Assembly (NCBI RefSeq): GCF_009882945.1 | Contig: NZ_WTUY01000005.1 | Span: 661,863-725,862 of the forward strand | Direction: 5' to 3' | From: Alcanivorax sp. DP30 | GTDB taxonomy: Bacteria; Pseudomonadota; Gammaproteobacteria; Pseudomonadales; Alcanivoracaceae | DNA: 64,000 nt | In this document: positions 59,248 to 64,000 of the stretch, in pieces | Layout of the letters: each line of letters begins with the position of its first letter | Numbering within the stretch: position 1 is the stretch's first letter | Position numbers and translations under genes: made by a program | Notes under the pieces: model-generated | What the model saw: the letters and a program-made list of their open reading frames with translations, nothing else | The model's database searches: none | Told to the model about the DNA's origin: nothing

Positions 59248-60120
59248 TTAGCTTTCCACCGCGCGAATCTGCCCCGCCAGGTGCGGCTTGATGCCGTCCT
59301 TGGCCAGCAGGCGGAAGTCGCTGCCACCTTTCGCTTCGGTATTCTCGAACTTCACAGTGGCCGGGATAAACATGGGCAGCTTGAACTGCACGTCCACGGT
59401 GTAGGCGGTTTCTGGCAGCTGGTTCTGCAGCTCAGCCAGGCAACGGGCCTTGGACCACATGCCGTGGGCGATTTGACGCTTGAAGCCAAACAGCTTGGCA
59501 GACAGCGGGTAGAGGTGAATCGGATTGCGGTCACCGGATACAGCACCGTAACGGCGACCGGTATCACCGGGCACTTTCCACTCCACCGTGTTCACCGCCG
59601 GTTCTGGCTTGGGCGCTTCCTTTTTCTTGCCGCTACCGCCACCGCCGGTGCGGAAGAAGTTAACAGACTCGCTTTCCCAAACCCGCTCACCACCAGTGCT
59701 GATGCTGGTGAAGATAGAGAACTCGTAGCCCTTGTCTACCTTGTTCAGGTTGCCCAGGTAGCACTTAACGTTCAGCTGTTCCTTTTCGCTGATCGGGCGG
59801 TACTGGGTGATGCTGTTGCGCACATGCACGAGACCCATGGCCGGGAAGGGGAAGCCTTCGGTCATCATCAGGGCCATGTGCAGCGGAAAGGCATGCATGT
59901 GGGGGTAGGTCACGGGCAGTTTTCCGTCAGCCGCGAAGCCGCACACCTTGCGGTAGGCCGCCAGATGCTTTTCGTCCAGTGCCACATCATTCAGGCGCAG
60001 GCCCACATCAGGGAGGGTGGGGTTCTTGCCCGGTTTGACGGTGGCGCGCAGTACGGCCTTGGCAAAGTTGACGACCATGGGCGGCGGATTACGCAGTTCG
60101 CGGAAGGTGACCTCGCTCAT
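59248..60120 (-). CDS. MaoC-type (double hot-dog) hydratase
   Basis: 290 residues. The C-terminal hot-dog carries the hydratase 2 motif YGAVSGDRNPIHLYPLSAKLFG followed by IAHGMWSKARCLAEL. The N-terminal half (FRELRNPPPMVVNFAKAVLR...PHMHAFPLHMAL) is the related non-catalytic domain. Likely an (R)-specific enoyl-CoA or enoyl-ACP hydratase linking beta-oxidation with other lipid routes. It lies near the desaturase locus on the other strand. Confidence 0.85.
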   Translation of the reverse strand: MSEVTFRELRNPPPMVVNFAKAVLRATVKPGKNPTLPDVGLRLNDVALDEKHLAAYRKVCGFAADGKLPVTYPHMHAFPLHMALMMTEGFPFPAMGLVHVRNSITQYRPISEKEQLNVKCYLGNLNKVDKGYEFSIFTSISTGGERVWESESVNFFRTGGGGSGKKKEAPKPEPAVNTVEWKVPGDTGRRYGAVSGDRNPIHLYPLSAKLFGFKRQIAHGMWSKARCLAELQNQLPETAYTVDVQFKLPMFIPATVKFENTEAKGGSDFRLLAKDGIKPHLAGQIRAVES

Positions 60121-60348
60121 TACATGTTCCTTTCACGTTTCTTAAGTAGGGCGACAGCTGGGAAGTTTCTGAAAACTCCGTGCATGCTCAACCTGGAAGC
60201 CCTGCAGGGGATGAATGGCGGTATTCAAAGGTTCCCCGGCCGGAATCAGGCCTTATCTGCGAAGCAGTATAGAGCAGGGGAATGGGGGTGCTATTGGCCG
60301 AGCAGCCAGGCTCAATGGCACCTTAATCACCTTTGCTGTACGGGTGTG

Positions 60349-61002
60349 TCAGCTGGTGGCAGGGGAGGAAGATTTCCACTGAGTCACGCCAAGAAAGATG
60401 AGTCGCAGCTGTTTTTCTGCAGCGATCAGCACCTGTTGTTGGCCGAACTCGTCGTTTTCCTCAAGCTCGAGCATTTCCTGTGTCAGCGCGGTGACATTGT
60501 TTACCACCAGGGCCGCCATCATCTGCAGGTCTTCAGAGCTGAAGTGATTAAGGAAGGGGAAGCGAGCCATGTCCATGGCCAGCTCATTGGTGAACATGCG
60601 GATTTCACGGCGGATGGCGTTGCGCATGGTCGGGGTGCCACCAAACAATTCCTTGGCCACGAAGAGAAAATGGGCGCGGTTTTCTCCCACGTAGTTGAAG
60701 TAGGTTTCTACAGAGCCGCGCAGCATGTTCTCGTCGGGCCTCTGCTCCTGGCGAACCTGGCGCATCATCTGACGCAGGGTGCGGAAGGACTCGTCCAGCA
60801 GGGTCAGACCCAGAGCGCTCATGTCGGAGAAGTGACGATAGAAAGCAGTGGGGACCACGCCTGCCCGCTTGGTGACCTCGCGCAGGCTGAGACTGGAGAA
60901 AGGGGCCTTCTTGACCACCAGATCCAGCGCCGCCGCCATCAACGCCTCACGGGTTTGCCCCCGTTTGGGCTTGCGGGTTTTGCTGGGGGTTTCTCGGGTC
61001 AT
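60349..61002 (-). CDS. desT: TetR-family regulator, DesT type
   Basis: 217 residues from ATG 61002 (GGAG about ten bases upstream). N-terminal helix-turn-helix: TREALMAAALDLVVKKAPFS, LSLREVTKRAGVVPTAFYRHF. The C-terminal domain should sense acyl-CoA. It is divergent from a desC-desB pair exactly as Pseudomonas desT (PA4890) is, where DesT senses the saturated/unsaturated acyl-CoA ratio and controls the desaturase. Palindromic sites in the 186-bp gap support direct control. Confidence 0.85.
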   Translation of the reverse strand: MTRETPSKTRKPKRGQTREALMAAALDLVVKKAPFSSLSLREVTKRAGVVPTAFYRHFSDMSALGLTLLDESFRTLRQMMRQVRQEQRPDENMLRGSVETYFNYVGENRAHFLFVAKELFGGTPTMRNAIRREIRMFTNELAMDMARFPFLNHFSSEDLQMMAALVVNNVTALTQEMLELEENDEFGQQQVLIAAEKQLRLIFLGVTQWKSSSPATS

Positions 61003-61115
61003 CGACTCAAATCTCCAAAAATTACGTTGTAAATTCTCTCTTTTGTGGGCCTGTGATGCAACTGATTCCGAAAATGCAGTTGTAACCACATGAAAAGAAA
61101 AGGCTTTATTTTTTT

Positions 61116-61133
61116 AGTGAACAGGTGTTGACA
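61116..61133. promoter_or_regulatory. Probable DesT operator 1 overlapping the -35 box
   Basis: AGTGAACA, GG, TGTTGACA: a dyad matching at 6 of 8 positions. Its right end is the TTGACA -35 box (61128-61133) of the likely desCB promoter, so bound repressor would block RNA polymerase. Confidence 0.6.
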
Positions 61134-61156
61134 AAAAGGCGGCCAGAAACAAGAAT
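61128..61156 (+). promoter_or_regulatory. Probable desCB promoter
   Basis: -35 TTGACA (61128-61133, perfect consensus), 17-base spacer, -10 AAGAAT (61151-61156, 4 of 6). It lies 33 bp before the desC start, giving a short leader. Confidence 0.55.
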
Positions 61157-61173
61157 GAGCACAACTGTTCACT
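61156..61173. promoter_or_regulatory. Possible DesT operator 2
   Basis: TGAGCACA, AC, TGTTCACT: the right half is the exact complement of the left half of operator 1, the left half is weaker (5 of 8). It covers the expected transcription start. Confidence 0.45.
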
Positions 61174-61188
61174 TTAAGGGATTATCCC

Positions 61189-62313
61189 ATGAGCGCAACA
61201 ACACAGACATCTGGTCGTTTTCAGCAGGGCCTGAGCCGCTTGCTGCAGTCCCGTGTTGCTGAGGTACTGAGCTACCCCCACGGTGTAGATCGTTACCTGG
61301 AAGTCTTTAACCCCCTGTGGTCCGCCACGGAAGTACGTGCCCGTGTTGATGCCGTGCAGCATCTTACTGCTGATAGCGTCACGCTTACCCTGAAGCCTAA
61401 CAGTAACTGGGAGGGCTTTGTCCCTGGCCAGTTTGTGCAGCTGACCGTGAGCATTAACGGCAAGCGTCATACTCGCTGTTACTCTCCTGCCAACTCCCTG
61501 CATCGCAAGGATGGCTGCATCGAACTCACGGCAAAGACCCACGCTGACGGCTTTGTTTCCCGTTATCTGCGTGATGCCGTGCGCGTTGGGGATGTGGTGA
61601 CCCTGTCCCCGGCGGGTGGTGAATTCGCGCTGCCGGCCCAGCGTCCCGAGCGCGTTCTGCTGATCAGTGGTGGTAGTGGCATTACTCCGGTGATGTCCAT
61701 GTTGCGCACTCTTTGTGACGAGGGCTTTAAAGGCGAGATCACTTTCCTGCATTACGCCAATCGCGCTGACGACATGATCTACGCACAGGAAGTGGCAGAC
61801 ATCGCCAGTCGTCACGAGAACGTTACCCTGCTGCGCGCCTTCCCTGAAAAGTCGGAAGGTGGTGAATTGACAGGCCTGTTTTCCAGTGAACACCTGTTCA
61901 AATCTGTTCCTGATTTTGCACAGGCGACCACTTTTTTGTGTGGTCCGCCGCCGATGATGGCGGTGGTGGAAAAAGTCTGGGAAGAGCAGGGCATCACTGA
62001 CCGTTTGCACAAGGAGCAGTTCACCCTGGCTTCCGCCGCGGTAGACGAAGACGAATCCGCAGAGGGCGAAGTTCGCTTCGCACGTAGCGAAACCCTGGTG
62101 ACCAACGATGGCAAAACCCTGCTGGAGCAGGCGGAAGCCGCCGGGCTTAACCCGGAATCCGGTTGCCGAATGGGTATCTGCTACAGCTGCACCTGCAAGA
62201 AGACCGCCGGCAAGGTACGAGATTTGCGTACTGGCGAAATCACCAGCGGCGATGAAGAAGACATTCAACTTTGCGTCAGCGTGCCGGTGGGCACGGTGAC
62301 CCTCGACATCTAA
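61189..62313 (+). CDS. desC: Ferredoxin reductase-type electron donor of the desaturase (DesC)
   Basis: 374 residues. FAD domain (RHTRCYSPANS), NAD domain (LLISGGSGITPVMSMLRTL), C-terminal plant-type 2Fe-2S domain with Cys ligands in GCRMGICYSCTC and a later Cys in IQLCVSV. It passes electrons from NAD(P)H to the desaturase encoded 21 bp downstream. AAGGGA precedes the start. Confidence 0.92.
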   Translation: MSATTQTSGRFQQGLSRLLQSRVAEVLSYPHGVDRYLEVFNPLWSATEVRARVDAVQHLTADSVTLTLKPNSNWEGFVPGQFVQLTVSINGKRHTRCYSPANSLHRKDGCIELTAKTHADGFVSRYLRDAVRVGDVVTLSPAGGEFALPAQRPERVLLISGGSGITPVMSMLRTLCDEGFKGEITFLHYANRADDMIYAQEVADIASRHENVTLLRAFPEKSEGGELTGLFSSEHLFKSVPDFAQATTFLCGPPPMMAVVEKVWEEQGITDRLHKEQFTLASAAVDEDESAEGEVRFARSETLVTNDGKTLLEQAEAAGLNPESGCRMGICYSCTCKKTAGKVRDLRTGEITSGDEEDIQLCVSVPVGTVTLDI

Positions 62314-62334
62314 TAAAGGAAAGGAGTCTGCACC

Positions 62335-63477
62335 ATGAGCATTTACAGCACTCTGACCCCGGAACAGTTTGACGCCATTGGCCAGGAACTGGATGCCATC
62401 CGTAACCGTGAAGTGGCTGACCTGGGCGAGAAGGACGAGAAATACATCCGCAATCTGATCAAGCGCCAGCGTCAGCTGGAAGTTGCCGGACGTGGCCTGT
62501 TGATGGCCGGTTTCCTGCCGCCGGCATGGCTTGCCGGTGTGGCGTGTCTTTCCGCTGCCAAGATCCTGGATAACATGGAGATTGGTCACAACGTCATGCA
62601 TGGTCAGTACGACTGGATGGGCGACAGGAAGATCAGTTCCCAACAGTTTGACTGGGACAACACCTGCACCAATACGGCGTGGAAGCACACCCACAATTTT
62701 GAGCACCACACCTTTACCAACGTGCTCGACAAGGATCACGACATTGGTTACGGGATCCTGCGTATGTCAGAAGACCAGGAGTGGGAGCCGCGCTTTGTAC
62801 TGAATCCCATCCTGGCGGTGATTCTGTCTACCTTCTTCCAGCACTTTGTAGCGATTCAGAGCCTCAAGCTTGAGGATTACCTGATCTACAAGACCAAGAC
62901 CAAGGAAGAGCTGAAGGAAGAATTCAAGCCGACCTGGAAAAAGATGCGCAAGCAGTTGGTGAAGGACTACCTGTTGTTCCCGGCGCTGGCCGGTCCGTTT
63001 GCCCCGTTCGTGTTTGCCGGCAACGTGACCGCCAACCTGGCACGCAACCTGTGGGCGTCCCAGGTGATCTTTAACGGTCACTTCCCGGAAGAGGTGGAGC
63101 AGTTCCCGGAATCCGTGCTGGAAAACGAGACCCGTGGTCACTGGTATGTGCGCCAGATGCTGGGCTCAGCCAACTTTGAAGGCGGCCGCCTGATGCACAT
63201 CATGAGCGGTAATCTGAGCTTCCAGATCGAGCACCATCTGTTCCCGGACATTCCGGCTCACCGCTATGCCGCCATTTCTCCGGAGGTGAAGGCGATTTGC
63301 GAGAAGTATGGTTTGCCCTATAACACCGGTTCCTTCATGCGCCAGTCCCTGAGTGTGTGGAAGCGGATCGTGAAGCTTTCCCTGCCGGGCAAAAGCAAGC
63401 CTGCGGGCAAGGGGCTGCGTGGCAAGGTGGTATCCCTGATCGGTGAACCCAAGTCAGCGACTCGTCAGGCGGCATGA
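62335..63477 (+). CDS. desB: Acyl-CoA/fatty acid desaturase DesB
   Basis: 380 residues. Three His boxes of membrane di-iron desaturases: HNVMH (His85, His89), HTHNFEHH (His118-His125) and QIEHHLFPDIPAHRY near 300. Hydrophobic segments at about 53-75 and 205-230. Together with DesC it introduces a double bond (delta-9 in Pseudomonas DesB) into saturated acyl-CoA from outside fatty acids. AAAGGAAAGGAG-type ribosome site. Ends before a clear terminator. Confidence 0.92.
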   Translation: MSIYSTLTPEQFDAIGQELDAIRNREVADLGEKDEKYIRNLIKRQRQLEVAGRGLLMAGFLPPAWLAGVACLSAAKILDNMEIGHNVMHGQYDWMGDRKISSQQFDWDNTCTNTAWKHTHNFEHHTFTNVLDKDHDIGYGILRMSEDQEWEPRFVLNPILAVILSTFFQHFVAIQSLKLEDYLIYKTKTKEELKEEFKPTWKKMRKQLVKDYLLFPALAGPFAPFVFAGNVTANLARNLWASQVIFNGHFPEEVEQFPESVLENETRGHWYVRQMLGSANFEGGRLMHIMSGNLSFQIEHHLFPDIPAHRYAAISPEVKAICEKYGLPYNTGSFMRQSLSVWKRIVKLSLPGKSKPAGKGLRGKVVSLIGEPKSATRQAA

Positions 63478-63545
63478 CCCGCTAGTCAGCTGTAATGAGC
63501 ACCCGGTAGAGGCCGGTTAGCTGGTTCCGGCCCTGCCATCCTTAT

Positions 63546-63580
63546 GCTACTCTCAGTCGATCTGAGAGTAGCTTTTTTAT
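63546..63580 (+). terminator. Terminator of desCB
   Basis: GCTACTCTCAG (63546-63556) and CTGAGAGTAGC (63562-63572) form a perfect 11-bp stem followed by TTTTTTATTT. Confidence 0.92.
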
Positions 63581-63646
63581 TTGGAAACCGGTGCCTTGCG
63601 ATTTGTCAGGCTAACAGCCGGTTTACCTGAGGGGACAGGCGAACGC

Positions 63647-64000
63647 ATGGCAGAAATGACAGATTCCGGTGTGCTGTTGCGCATGGCTTACAAGGCCATG
63701 GTTAACGCCGGTATTGATGCCGATGCCGTTTTGGCAGAAGTCGGACTCGACAAATCCATTCTTCAGGTGCCGGATCTGCGCACCCCCCATGATGCCCAGG
63801 AGTGGTTTTGGCAGGCACTTGAAAAAGTGTCTGGCGATGAGCACATCGGTTTGCATCTGGGTGAACACGTTCCCGTCTACAAGGGGCAGGTGCTGGAGTA
63901 CCTGTTCCTTTCCAGTCCCACCTTTGGTGAAGGCCTCAAGCGCGCGCTGGACTACCAGAGGCTGTTGTCTGATGCCGCCCAGGGTGAGCTGTTCGAGGAA
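63647..64000 (+). CDS. AraC-family regulator (partial, N-terminus)
   Basis: 118 codons up to the window end. The visible part (GVLLRMAYKAMVNAGIDADA, GLHLGEHVPVYKGQVLEYLF, SSPTFGEGLKRALDYQRLLS) is the arabinose-binding-like domain of AraC-type regulators of the OruR/GbuR kind; the helix-turn-helix would follow beyond 64000. ATG 63647 with GGGG ten bases upstream. Target unknown; it may concern lipid use given its neighbours. Confidence 0.8.
   Translation, partial: MAEMTDSGVLLRMAYKAMVNAGIDADAVLAEVGLDKSILQVPDLRTPHDAQEWFWQALEKVSGDEHIGLHLGEHVPVYKGQVLEYLFLSSPTFGEGLKRALDYQRLLSDAAQGELFEE

Noticed and set aside
59227-61032. A 601-residue plus-strand frame opposite the MaoC and desT genes
   Set aside because: Crosses two good minus-strand genes and their gap; composition typical of an antisense frame.

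Overview
The window looks like a chromosomal piece of a hydrocarbon- or lipid-degrading marine gammaproteobacterium, most likely Alcanivorax or a close relative. This is an inference from gene content and order, not from a database search. The block mtaD-like/ubiG/mupP/yciK on one strand and gyrA/serC/pheA/hisC/tyrA-aroA/cmk/rpsA/ihfB on the other is, as far as I remember, the Pseudomonas aeruginosa PA3161-PA3173 order, including the tyrA-aroA fusion. The desT/desC/desB desaturase locus, the Cti fatty-acid isomerase, a MaoC-type hydratase and a propionyl-CoA synthetase suit a lipid- and alkane-adapted relative of Pseudomonas. No rRNA, tRNA, CRISPR array or integrase gene was seen.

Layout. 1-2908: three tandem paralogues of a secreted solute-binding-like protein (one cut by the window edge). 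3249-7026: yciK, mupP, ubiG and an MTA/SAH-deaminase-type amidohydrolase. 7257-19046: gyrA, then serine, aromatic amino acid and histidine genes, cmk, rpsA and ihfB. 19093-22056: lapA-lapB (LPS quality control), pyrF and a ComEA-like helix-hairpin-helix protein. 22195-28095: an AstE/AspA-type metallopeptidase, uup, a fatty acid hydroxylase-type membrane enzyme, a SUKH/SMI1 protein and a TrmY-family SPOUT methyltransferase. 28149-32278: an AT-rich accessory island with two good integron attC sites, one nuclease-like gene, one FRG-domain gene, a small membrane protein, a Trp-rich small protein and broken gene remnants. There is no integrase, so it resembles a cluster of attC sites lacking an integrase.

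32341-43940: prpE, a small ABM-domain protein, an APC permease with a large MscK-type channel, a LasT/TrmJ-type RNA methyltransferase, and a three-gene run of a phospholipase C-like secreted protein, a PpiC-type foldase and a coiled-coil protein. 43907-51385 (minus strand): a selenium-type operon (binding protein, ATPase, fused double permease, PhzF-like protein, oxidoreductase-SelD fusion), then a PA2779/PA2778-type pair. 51789-64000: cti, DUF3429, DUF1643, nitroreductase, Hsp20, dodecin, a DEAD-box helicase, a MaoC hydratase, desT-desCB and the start of an AraC-type regulator.

Two repeat systems run through the intergenic spaces. One is REPIN-like inverted pairs beginning TGTAGGAGC or TGTGGGAGC. 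The other is a set of period-7 arrays arranged as inverted arms. In the second set the heptamer sequence changes from locus to locus while the 7-bp period and inverted layout are kept. I regard these heptad elements, the attC island and the selenium operon as the most interesting content.
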